Shown in pieces: positions 7,895-15,455 of a stretch of 64,000 nt of DNA (position 1 is the first letter of the stretch; every line of letters begins with the position of its first letter). The position numbers were made by a program, and so were the translations under genes. Below the pieces are notes generated by a model, which saw nothing but the letters and a program-made list of their open reading frames with translations, searched no databases and was not told the origin of the DNA. Source of the stretch: Pyxidicoccus trucidator (lineage in GTDB: Bacteria; Myxococcota; Myxococcia; Myxococcales; Myxococcaceae); contig NZ_JAAIXZ010000008.1 in NCBI RefSeq assembly GCF_010894435.1, positions 124,001-188,000 on the forward strand, in the 5' to 3' direction.

Positions 7895-9626
7895 CGCCCT
7901 GCCGGTCGCGCTGCTCCTCGTGCTGCTCGGGGCCTCGCGCGTCTCCGCCTCGTCCGTTCCAGCCCTCGAGGAGCGGGTCCGCGCGGGCTACCGGAATGCC
8001 ACGGGGAAGATGGAAGCGCTGAATGCGGGGCCCCTGCGCGCCTCCGTCCGCACCGGGATGCTGAAGCCTCCGCGGGGCTACACGCCGCTGGAGGTGGTGC
8101 TCCAGAACAGCGGTCCGAGGCCGCTCCAGGTCCGGCTGTCGTTCCAGGGCCACTACGGCACGGGCGCGCGCACCTCCCAGCGCACCTTGGAGGTGGGGCC
8201 TCTCAGTCGTGTCGTGGCCTGGCTGCCCGTCCCCGCGGTGCTGCAGGCCGGCAACCTCACGGTGGACGCTTCCGGGCTGGAGCGGATGGTCCAGCCCATG
8301 TACCTGGACGACGGAGGCGAGGCGTCCGTGCTGGTGCTGGGCACGGCGAAGGACTTCGAGGCGGGCCTCGGCATGCAGGAGACGCAGGAGGAGCAGGAGC
8401 CGCTCTTCGCCGTCCGCTTCGTCGAGGAGCGCGACGCCCCGCGCGAGCTCTCCGCGTACGTGGGCTACTCCGCGGTGGTCATCGCCGGGGATGCCACCCA
8501 GGTGCCCGCGGACGTGTGGGCCGTGCTGGAGGCGTACGCCGCCTCCGGAGGCCGGCTCCTCCTCACGCGCACGCCTCGTGACGTGAAGGAGCGCCTGCCG
8601 CTGCTGCCCGACGGTGCGTCCTCCCTGCCGAAGCTGTACGGCTTCGGAAGTGTGAGCCAGTGCAGCGCGTCGGCGGCCTGTGGCCCGCTGCTCACCGGCC
8701 TGCTGTCGGACATCAGCGGGGGGCCGGTGACTCCCATCGGCCCGCCGCCGCGCTGGGAGCGGGGCAACGCGCTCCAGGGGGGAGAGCAGCCCCTGCTGTC
8801 CAATGCCCGCGCTCCCGTGGGCCGCTTCCTCCTCCTCATCTTCGCCTTCACGCTGGCGGTGGGCCCGGGAGGGCTGATGCTGGCCCGGCGCAGGGGGCCG
8901 GTGTCGGTGCTCGTGGCGGTGCCGCTGGTGTCGCTCGTCACGTGCCTGGCCCTCGTCGCCTGGTCGGTGCTGGTGGATGGCTTCTCCGTCCACGCCGCGC
9001 GCTACAGCCTCACGTGGTTGGATGGCGAGCGCTCCCGCGCGGTGACGCTCGGCGTGGCGGCCTGGTACGCCAACCTGCCGCCGGACGCGGTGAAGCTCCC
9101 CGCCTCCAGCACGCTGCTGCCGCCGGATGGCAGCGACGAAGCACCGGCGGACCTGGACTGGACGGAGGGCCTGACGGTGACCGACGGCTTCCTGCCGCCG
9201 CGCACCTACCGGGAGTGGGGCGAGGTGGCCGTGCTGCCTTCGCGCGCACGGCTGGTGGTGCGGGACGAAGGTGGCGCGCTCCGGGTGCAGAACGCGCTGG
9301 GGACGGCGCTGGAGGACGGCTACCTGAAGCGGGGCGGCGTGCACTACCGGCTGCCCGCGCTGGAGGACGGCGCGGAGGGGACGCTGGGAGGGCCGGTGCC
9401 GGAGGCGGAGGTGCCCGTGCCCTCGGATGACCTGCTCCGCAATCTGGGAGAAGGGCTGTACGCGCGGCTCCTGAAGGACAAGACGCGCTTCCGTTCCGAC
9501 CTGCCCGAGGGAGGCTTCCTCGTGCGCACCGGCGGACGGGGCATGACGCCCACCGCGACGCTGAAGGTGGAGCTGGATGCCGGCGTGCACCTGGTGCGGG
9601 GCCAGGTGGTGGAGGCGAGGCCATGA
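7887..9626 (+). CDS. Exported membrane-anchored protein of the MoxR cluster
   Basis: GTG at 7887 overlaps the moxR stop and opens a cleavable signal (SALPVALLLVLLGASRVSAS). The ~579-residue product has an extracytoplasmic N-terminal half with Ig-like beta character (PRGYTPLEVVLQNSGPRPL). A Rossmann-like segment, YSAVVIAGDATQVPADVW, resembles the glutamine-amidotransferase-like domain often tied to VWA proteins. Two membrane segments lie near residues 310-360 (FLLLIFAFTLAVGPGGLML; VSVLVAVPLVSLVTCLAL), and a C-terminal periplasmic part follows. A longer frame from 7671 lies wholly within moxR and is not credible. The stop overlaps the ABC ATPase start by four bases. Function is unknown. Confidence 0.85.
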   Translation: MRSALPVALLLVLLGASRVSASSVPALEERVRAGYRNATGKMEALNAGPLRASVRTGMLKPPRGYTPLEVVLQNSGPRPLQVRLSFQGHYGTGARTSQRTLEVGPLSRVVAWLPVPAVLQAGNLTVDASGLERMVQPMYLDDGGEASVLVLGTAKDFEAGLGMQETQEEQEPLFAVRFVEERDAPRELSAYVGYSAVVIAGDATQVPADVWAVLEAYAASGGRLLLTRTPRDVKERLPLLPDGASSLPKLYGFGSVSQCSASAACGPLLTGLLSDISGGPVTPIGPPPRWERGNALQGGEQPLLSNARAPVGRFLLLIFAFTLAVGPGGLMLARRRGPVSVLVAVPLVSLVTCLALVAWSVLVDGFSVHAARYSLTWLDGERSRAVTLGVAAWYANLPPDAVKLPASSTLLPPDGSDEAPADLDWTEGLTVTDGFLPPRTYREWGEVAVLPSRARLVVRDEGGALRVQNALGTALEDGYLKRGGVHYRLPALEDGAEGTLGGPVPEAEVPVPSDDLLRNLGEGLYARLLKDKTRFRSDLPEGGFLVRTGGRGMTPTATLKVELDAGVHLVRGQVVEARP

Positions 9627-10606
9627 GTCTGCTGGAGGTGAAGGGGCTGCGGCGTGACTTCGGCACGCTGCGCGCGGTGGATGAAGTGTCCTTCCAACTG
9701 GAGGCCGGCAGCATCCTGGGCTTCATCGGCCCCAACGGCGCGGGGAAGAGCACCACGCTGCGCATCATCGCCACGCTGGACGTGCCCACCTCCGGCGAGG
9801 TGCTGCTGGACGGGCACTCGCTGGTGGATGCGCCGGACCGGGCCCGGCCGCTCATCGGCTACATGCCGGACCGGTACGGCACCTACGATGACGTCACCGT
9901 CTTCGAGTTCCTCGACTTCTTCGCGCGCGCCTACGGGCTGAAGGGGCCCCAGCGCCGGCAGCGGGTGGACTCCGTCATGGAGTTCACCGGCCTCACCCCG
10001 CTGGCGGACCGGCTCACCACGGCGCTGTCCAAGGGCATGCGGCAGCGCGTGGCGCTGGGGCGCACGCTGCTGCACGACCCGCGGCTGTTGCTGCTGGACG
10101 AGCCCGCCGACGGCCTGGACCCGCGCGCCCGCATCGAGCTGCGCGAGCTGCTGCGCGCGCTGGCGGACCAGGGCAAGGCGGTCATCATCTCCAGTCACAT
10201 CCTCACGGAGCTGGCCGAAATCTGCGACACGTGCGCCATCATCGAGCAAGGGCGCCTGCTGGCCACGGGCAAGGTGGAGGACATCCTCCGGCAGGGCGGG
10301 GGCGCCACCGTGGCCCCGGAGCTGACGGTGCGGCTGGCGGCCGGCGTGGAGGGCGACGCCATCTGGGCGCGAGCGGAGCGGCTGCTGCTGGAGCAGCCCC
10401 GGGTGGCGCACGTGGCCCGCGAGGGTGAGGCGCTGCGCGTGCGGCTGGAGCTGGAGGCGGGCACCGGGCCCGCGCAGGTGGACGCGGCGGCGGCCGTGCT
10501 GCTGGCGGCGCTGGTGTCCGCGGGCCTGCCGGTGTGCGCGTTCAACGCCCGGGAGCGGAACCTCGAGGATGCGTTCATGACAGTGACGAAGGGGAGGGTG
10601 GCGTGA
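9623..10606 (+). CDS. ABC transporter ATP-binding protein (ABC-2 type)
   Basis: The 327-residue ATPase has Walker A GPNGAGKST (residues 36-44), a Q-loop region at GYMPDRYGTYDDVTVFE, signature LSKGMRQR, Walker B RLLLLDEPADGLDP and H-loop VIISSHIL. About 100 residues follow the core, usual for ABC-2 exporters of the CcmA/NatA kind. It overlaps its upstream neighbour by ATGA and its permease partner by GTGA, so the subunits are made together. ABC-2 pairs of this sort are also linked to gliding or polysaccharide export. The substrate here is unknown. Confidence 0.93.
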   Translation: MSLLEVKGLRRDFGTLRAVDEVSFQLEAGSILGFIGPNGAGKSTTLRIIATLDVPTSGEVLLDGHSLVDAPDRARPLIGYMPDRYGTYDDVTVFEFLDFFARAYGLKGPQRRQRVDSVMEFTGLTPLADRLTTALSKGMRQRVALGRTLLHDPRLLLLDEPADGLDPRARIELRELLRALADQGKAVIISSHILTELAEICDTCAIIEQGRLLATGKVEDILRQGGGATVAPELTVRLAAGVEGDAIWARAERLLLEQPRVAHVAREGEALRVRLELEAGTGPAQVDAAAAVLLAALVSAGLPVCAFNARERNLEDAFMTVTKGRVA

Positions 10607-12129
10607 GCACGCCCATCGACCCGGCCGCGAGCGCGGCCCCGGAGACGGTGGCGTCCACGGCGGCGGGCGCGGTGGCGTCGGCCCCGTGGTGGGAGCGCTG
10701 GGGCGACCGGCTCAACCCGTTGGTGGTGAAGGAGGTCCGCCAGGGCCTGCGCACGCGCGTCTTCTGGGTGTGCTTCGGGCTGATGCTGCTGGCGTGCCTG
10801 GTGCTGTCGCTCATCGCCTACGTCGAGACTCGCGAGGCGGCCTTCGCCCGCCATGGCCAGGGCTTCTTCTACTCCTTCTTCTTCTGCCTGGGCGTGGTGC
10901 ACTTCTTCGTCATCCCCTACAACGCCTATCGCTCGCTGGCCCGGGAGCGGGAGGACGAGACGTGGGTGCTGCTGGTGCTCACCGGCCTGGGGCCCCGTCG
11001 CATCCTCCGCGGCAAGGTGACGTCGTACCTGGTGCAGGCGGCCCTGTATGCCTCCGCGGTGGGGCCCTTCCTCCTCTTCAGCTACTTCCTCAACGGCATC
11101 GCCCTGCCCACCATCCTCATCATCCTGGTGCTGGGGGCGGCGTGGCTCGTCTTCCTCACCGTGGTAGGGGTGTGCGCGGCGACGCTGGCGGACGGGCGCC
11201 TGGGACGTGCCTTCATCCACTTCGCGCTCCTGGCCGTGCTGGGCACCGCGCTGGTGCAGGGACTGGTGGCTGCGTTCGTCGTGAGCGACGACGGGGACCG
11301 GCTGCTGCGCAACGACGACTTCCTCTACGTGGCGGGAGTCTCGCTGCTGCTGATGCTGTCCGACGGGTGGCTACTCTTCGAGGCGGCCGCGGCCCGGCTG
11401 GCGCTGCCCACGGAGGACTACACGCGAGGAGTCCGCCGCGCGCTGGTGGTGCAGTTCCTGGTGGCCGCGCTCTGCGGTGTGGGCGGGTGGTGGGTGGAGG
11501 GCCGCGAGCACGTCATCCCTGAGGTGTTCGGCATCATGGGCGCGCTGCACCTCGTCGCCGTGGGGCTCTTCGTCGTCACCGACGTGGACGGCCAGGCGCG
11601 GCGGCTGCGCGCGTCCACCCGGCCCTGGTCGCTGCTGCGCCCGGGGGCGCTGCGGGGCTTCCGGCTGGTGGTGCTGTTGCTGGTGGCCTGGGGGCTGCTG
11701 TGCGTGGGGCTGGAGTTCCTGTCCCTGGACGTCCCGCTGCGCCGCGAGTCGATGCGGATGGCAACGGCGGCGGCGCCCGCGTACGGCATCCTCTTCCTGT
11801 CGGTGGCGGTGCTGTTGGGGCGGATGGGCCGCTCGGACCGGCTGTCCTCGCCGGTGGCGTTGCGCCTGCTCTTCGTGGCGTCGGTGGGCCTTGCGTCGGC
11901 GCTGCCTCCGCTGGCGGCCGTGCTGCTGAACCTGGACGCGGGTGACGAGCTCCTGAACCTGCTCAACCCCGTGGTGGGCCTCGTCAACTTCGGCTCGCAC
12001 GACTATGCGTCGGAGGGGCCGAAGCTGACGTGGGCGCTGCTGGGCTTCCTGGTGGGGGTGGCGGGGCTGTCCGCCTTCGCCGCGGACCGGGTGCTCGCCG
12101 AGCGCGAGAAGCGGGCCCACGCCTCGTGA
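10603..12129 (+). CDS. ABC-2 type transporter permease
   Basis: GTG at 10603 overlaps the ATPase stop (GTGA). The ~508-residue product has a short Ala/Thr/Pro-rich N-terminus, then NPLVVKEVRQGLRTRVF, a motif typical of ABC-2 permeases just before the first membrane helix. About ten to twelve hydrophobic segments follow (for example VFWVCFGLMLLACLVLSLI, FFYSFFFCLGVVHFFVI, LPTILIILVLGAAWLVFL). It is the membrane partner of the ATPase at 9623. The longer frame from 10534 would overlap that gene deeply and is rejected. Its own stop overlaps the DUF58 start. Confidence 0.9.
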   Translation: MSTPIDPAASAAPETVASTAAGAVASAPWWERWGDRLNPLVVKEVRQGLRTRVFWVCFGLMLLACLVLSLIAYVETREAAFARHGQGFFYSFFFCLGVVHFFVIPYNAYRSLAREREDETWVLLVLTGLGPRRILRGKVTSYLVQAALYASAVGPFLLFSYFLNGIALPTILIILVLGAAWLVFLTVVGVCAATLADGRLGRAFIHFALLAVLGTALVQGLVAAFVVSDDGDRLLRNDDFLYVAGVSLLLMLSDGWLLFEAAAARLALPTEDYTRGVRRALVVQFLVAALCGVGGWWVEGREHVIPEVFGIMGALHLVAVGLFVVTDVDGQARRLRASTRPWSLLRPGALRGFRLVVLLLVAWGLLCVGLEFLSLDVPLRRESMRMATAAAPAYGILFLSVAVLLGRMGRSDRLSSPVALRLLFVASVGLASALPPLAAVLLNLDAGDELLNLLNPVVGLVNFGSHDYASEGPKLTWALLGFLVGVAGLSAFAADRVLAEREKRAHAS

Positions 12130-12986
12130 GCGCGAGGATGGACGAGGCGGCCGTCGCGCGGCTGGTGCCGGGGCTGGCCCTGGCGCTGCCCCGGGTGCCC
12201 CACCGGGGCCGGGTGGGCGAGGTGCGTGCCACGTCCGCGGGCAGCTCGCTGGAGCTGCACGACTTCCGCACGTACCAGCCGGGCGATGACCTGCGGCAGG
12301 TGGACTGGAACGCGGTGGCTCGCACGGGGGAGCTCATCCTCCGGATTCGCCAGGACGAGGTGTCCCCGCGCGTGGAGGTGGTGCTGGACGGCTCCCGCTC
12401 CATGGCGCTGTCTCCGCGCAAGGCCGCGTGCGCGCGCGAGCTGGCGCTGCTCACGGCGGAGGTGGCGGCGCGGCAGGGACTGGCGCCCACGCTGCTGGTG
12501 GCGGGCGTGAGGCCCGAGCGGGCGCAGGGCACGGCGTGCCGGGCCGCGCTGCAGGCCGCGGACTTCGAGGCGCGGGATGACCTGTCGGCCTCGCTGGGGC
12601 GGCTGCCTCCGCTGCGTCCGTGCGGCCTGCGCGTGGTGGTGAGCGACTTCCTGTTCGAGGCGGACCTGCCGGCGCTGTGCTCGCGGCTGTCTCGCGGGGC
12701 GGCGGGGCTCTTCCTGGCGCAGGTGCTGGACGCGGAGGACCTGGACCCCTCGGGCGGAGAGGGCGCGCGACTGGTGGATGCGGAGAGTGGCGCGGCGCTG
12801 GAGGAGCTGCTGACGGAGGACGTGTTGGCCGCGTACTCGCGCCGGTTCGCGGAGCACCAGCGGGGCTTGAGGGCGGCGGCGGTGCGGGCGCGGGGGACGC
12901 TGGTGACGGCGCCTGCCTCCGAGTCGCTCTCCGCGCTGGTGGCCGGGCCGCTCCGGCCCCTGTTCCTCGCGGGCGGTGGCGCGTGA
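12126..12986 (+). CDS. DUF58 domain protein
   Basis: GTG at 12126 overlaps the permease stop (GTGA). An ATG four codons later is an alternative. The 286-residue protein carries the DUF58 hallmark ELHDFRTYQPGDDLRQVDWN and a degenerate VWA-like core beginning VEVVLDGSRSMAL with a DGSRS MIDAS-like motif. DUF58 proteins are encoded beside MoxR and are thought to be its clients. The context matches exactly: moxR five genes upstream, a VWA/BatA-like gene directly downstream with GTGA overlap. Start choice follows the overlapping pattern of this operon. Confidence 0.92.
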   Translation: MSARMDEAAVARLVPGLALALPRVPHRGRVGEVRATSAGSSLELHDFRTYQPGDDLRQVDWNAVARTGELILRIRQDEVSPRVEVVLDGSRSMALSPRKAACARELALLTAEVAARQGLAPTLLVAGVRPERAQGTACRAALQAADFEARDDLSASLGRLPPLRPCGLRVVVSDFLFEADLPALCSRLSRGAAGLFLAQVLDAEDLDPSGGEGARLVDAESGAALEELLTEDVLAAYSRRFAEHQRGLRAAAVRARGTLVTAPASESLSALVAGPLRPLFLAGGGA

Positions 12987-14719
12987 GCTTCGGCTTCCCG
13001 TGGGGGCTGCTCGCGCTGGGCGCCCTGGCGCCGCTCGTCGCCGCGTACTTCCTTCGACGCAGGCAGAAGCCCGTGGTGGTGAGCGCGCTGTTCCTGTGGC
13101 GCACGCCGCGTCCTCGCGCCGAGGCGGGCCCTCGCTTCGAGCGCTTCACGCGCGAGTCATCACTGCTGCTGGAGGCGCTGGCGGTGATTGCCGCGGCGCT
13201 GTTCCTCGCGGACGTGCGGTTCGGAGAGACGGCACGGACGCGGCACCTGGTGCTCGTGGTGGACGGCAGCCTCTCCATGTCCGCGCGGGGCCCGGACGGA
13301 GTCACGGTGCTGGAGCAGGCGCGCCGCGAAGCCGCGAAGCAGGTGGAGGAGGTGGGCGCCACGCAGGTGACGGTGCTGGCGACCGGTATCGCGCCGCGCG
13401 TGCTGGCGGGGCCGGAGGCGGAGCCGTCCCGTGCGCTCGCGGCGCTGGAGTCCTTCCAGGCGCTCGGCGCGGACCACGACTCCATGCCCACGCTCATCTG
13501 GGCGCAGGAGCTGGCCGGGGCGGGGCGGCGCGTGGTGTTCCTCACCGACGTGGCTCCCGAGAGCGCGGACCTCGTGCCGGCCTCGGTGCGGTGGCTGGCG
13601 CTCGGGACGGGGCGCGACAACGTGGCGCTCGTCTCCGCGCAGCGGCGGGACGAGGGCGCCACGGCCACGGTGACGCTGCGGGTGGCCCGCTTCGGCGCGG
13701 GGCCACAGGAGGTGGAGGCGCGGGTGCGCGCGCTGCCCGGCCCCGGCGCGAAGGCGGGCACCGAGCGCGTGGAGCGGGTGCGCCTGCCGGACGAGGGCAC
13801 CGCCACCGTGCGCCTCACCTTCCAGGGGGCGGGAGACGTGGAAGTCTCTCTGCCGGACGACGCGCTGCCCGAGGATGGACGCGTGCGCCTGCCGCCCGCG
13901 CCTGGCCGTCCGGTGGCGGTGGGGCTGGCGGAGGGACTGGGCGCTCCCGAGCGTCAGGCCGTGGAGCGCTTCCTCGCGGTGGCGCCCGAAGTAGACCGGG
14001 GCGCGAAGGAGGGCACGCCCGAGGAGGAGCTGCTGCTCGTCGGCCCTCGGGGGACGGACGCGCGGATGACGGTGGGGGCGGCGGGGAAGCTGCGCACCTT
14101 CGTGGGGCCGTTCTTCTCGGAGAAGGGGCACCCGCTGCTGGATGACGTGCAGCTCGCGGGCGTGCGGTGGACGGCGGGCGACAATCCTCCGGGGCGTCCG
14201 CTGGTGACGGCGGGTGACGCAGTGCTGGTGTCCGAGGAGGAGGGTGGCCGGCTGCACCTCAACGTGGACCTGACGCGCTCCAACGTGCAGCGCGTGTCGG
14301 CCTGGCCTGTGCTGCTGGGCAACCTGGTGCGCGAGTCTCGGCGCACGCGCGAGGGCTTTCCCCGACGGCAGCTCACCCTGGGTGAGCCCCTGCCCGTGGT
14401 GACGGTGCCCGGTGCGCGCTACACGCTGGTGGGCCCGGGAGGAAGCCGCCCCGTCTTCGGCGCCGGAGCGGTGGACCTGCCGCCTCCCTCAGGCCCCGGT
14501 CGCTACGTGCTGGAGCGCGAGGGTGACGAGGTGGATACGGCGGAGGTGCTGGCGCTGGACGCGCGCGAGTCGGACCTGCGCGGGCGGGGCAGCGCGGACG
14601 TGCCGGCGCGCGAGTCCGGTGAGGACGACGAGCGAGGAGCACCGGGCCGTTCACGCTGGCCCCTGGTGCTGCTGCTCGCCGCGCTGGTGGCGGACTTCTA
14701 CGTCACGCGGAGGGTATGA
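12983..14719 (+). CDS. BatA/VWA-type membrane protein
   Basis: GTG at 12983 overlaps the DUF58 stop. The N-terminus SFGFPWGLLALGALAPLVAAYFLRRR with a second helix near residue 60 is the BatA-type membrane anchor. A von Willebrand A domain follows (HLVLVVDGSLSMSA, MIDAS DGSLS; later VVFLTDVAPES). The middle is beta-rich, and one helix lies near the C-terminus (WPLVLLLAALVADFYV) before RRV. Length ~578 residues. It probably faces the periplasm and works with MoxR and DUF58. A longer frame from 12620 would run through the upstream gene and is ignored. Confidence 0.9.
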   Translation: MSFGFPWGLLALGALAPLVAAYFLRRRQKPVVVSALFLWRTPRPRAEAGPRFERFTRESSLLLEALAVIAAALFLADVRFGETARTRHLVLVVDGSLSMSARGPDGVTVLEQARREAAKQVEEVGATQVTVLATGIAPRVLAGPEAEPSRALAALESFQALGADHDSMPTLIWAQELAGAGRRVVFLTDVAPESADLVPASVRWLALGTGRDNVALVSAQRRDEGATATVTLRVARFGAGPQEVEARVRALPGPGAKAGTERVERVRLPDEGTATVRLTFQGAGDVEVSLPDDALPEDGRVRLPPAPGRPVAVGLAEGLGAPERQAVERFLAVAPEVDRGAKEGTPEEELLLVGPRGTDARMTVGAAGKLRTFVGPFFSEKGHPLLDDVQLAGVRWTAGDNPPGRPLVTAGDAVLVSEEEGGRLHLNVDLTRSNVQRVSAWPVLLGNLVRESRRTREGFPRRQLTLGEPLPVVTVPGARYTLVGPGGSRPVFGAGAVDLPPPSGPGRYVLEREGDEVDTAEVLALDARESDLRGRGSADVPARESGEDDERGAPGRSRWPLVLLLAALVADFYVTRRV

Positions 14720-14788
14720 CAGGAACCACGGTGTCCTGGCGGCCGGACCGGGCGCGGTGATGGTGAAGGTCTCCAAGAGGAGGTCCAC

Positions 14789-15379
14789 GTGCTTCGATGG
14801 GCTCTGGTGTTGGGAATGCTGGCCGTTGCTGGATGCAATGACAGCGAGGTGCGGACCTACCGCCTTGCTCCGTATCTGGAGCCGGGGAAGGCAAACTGTA
14901 ACGAGTGCAGCATCCAGCTGACGCTGGTGGGCGTCGAGGACGGGAAGGACCTGTCCACCACGCGGAACTTCTCCCCCGGCGCCTTCGCGAAGGGCGGCTT
15001 CACCTTTCGCTGGGGCGTGGAGCAGCTCGTCGAAGTCAAGGTGGTGCAATACGACACCGGCGGCATGGAGGATGCCCCCAGCGTGGGCTACCACTTCATG
15101 AGGGTCCTGGAGACACACCCGGTGGAGCCGGGCGGCCGCTTCGAGATGCGGTTCTGGGACGCACCGCCCGGCGTCTACGCCGACGACCTCCTCGTGCGGA
15201 CTCCCGAGGGCTTCAACCTCGGGCCTGGAGAGGTCATCGAGTGCGAGTCGGAGGCGCTGTGTGAGCAGCTCGCCGAGAAGACGCTGGGCGAGGACGCCTT
15301 CGCGCTCGAGCTGTCGTACCCCGACGCGGAGATTGGGCGGCTCCTGCTCCATTCCCTCCGGGAGCTGTCCCGACCTTGA
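14789..15379 (+). CDS. Hypothetical lipoprotein of the MoxR/VWA cluster
   Basis: GTG at 14789 sits six bases after AGAGGAGG, a strong ribosome site. The 196-residue product has a clear lipoprotein signal (LRWALVLGMLAVAGC, lipid Cys16). Two further cysteines form CNEC near residue 37 and two more lie near the C-terminus (CESEALC), which could make disulfides. The rest is mixed beta with no recognised domain. It sits between two VWA-type genes, 69 bp after one and 76 bp before the next, so it is probably part of the same unit although the overlaps stop here. Confidence 0.8.
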   Translation: MLRWALVLGMLAVAGCNDSEVRTYRLAPYLEPGKANCNECSIQLTLVGVEDGKDLSTTRNFSPGAFAKGGFTFRWGVEQLVEVKVVQYDTGGMEDAPSVGYHFMRVLETHPVEPGGRFEMRFWDAPPGVYADDLLVRTPEGFNLGPGEVIECESEALCEQLAEKTLGEDAFALELSYPDAEIGRLLLHSLRELSRP

Positions 15380-15455
15380 ATCCCTGCCATCCAGACAGGC
15401 TCTGGCGCCGGGCGCTCCGGAAACCCTTCCCGCAAGGCGCTAGGCTCCCACGCTG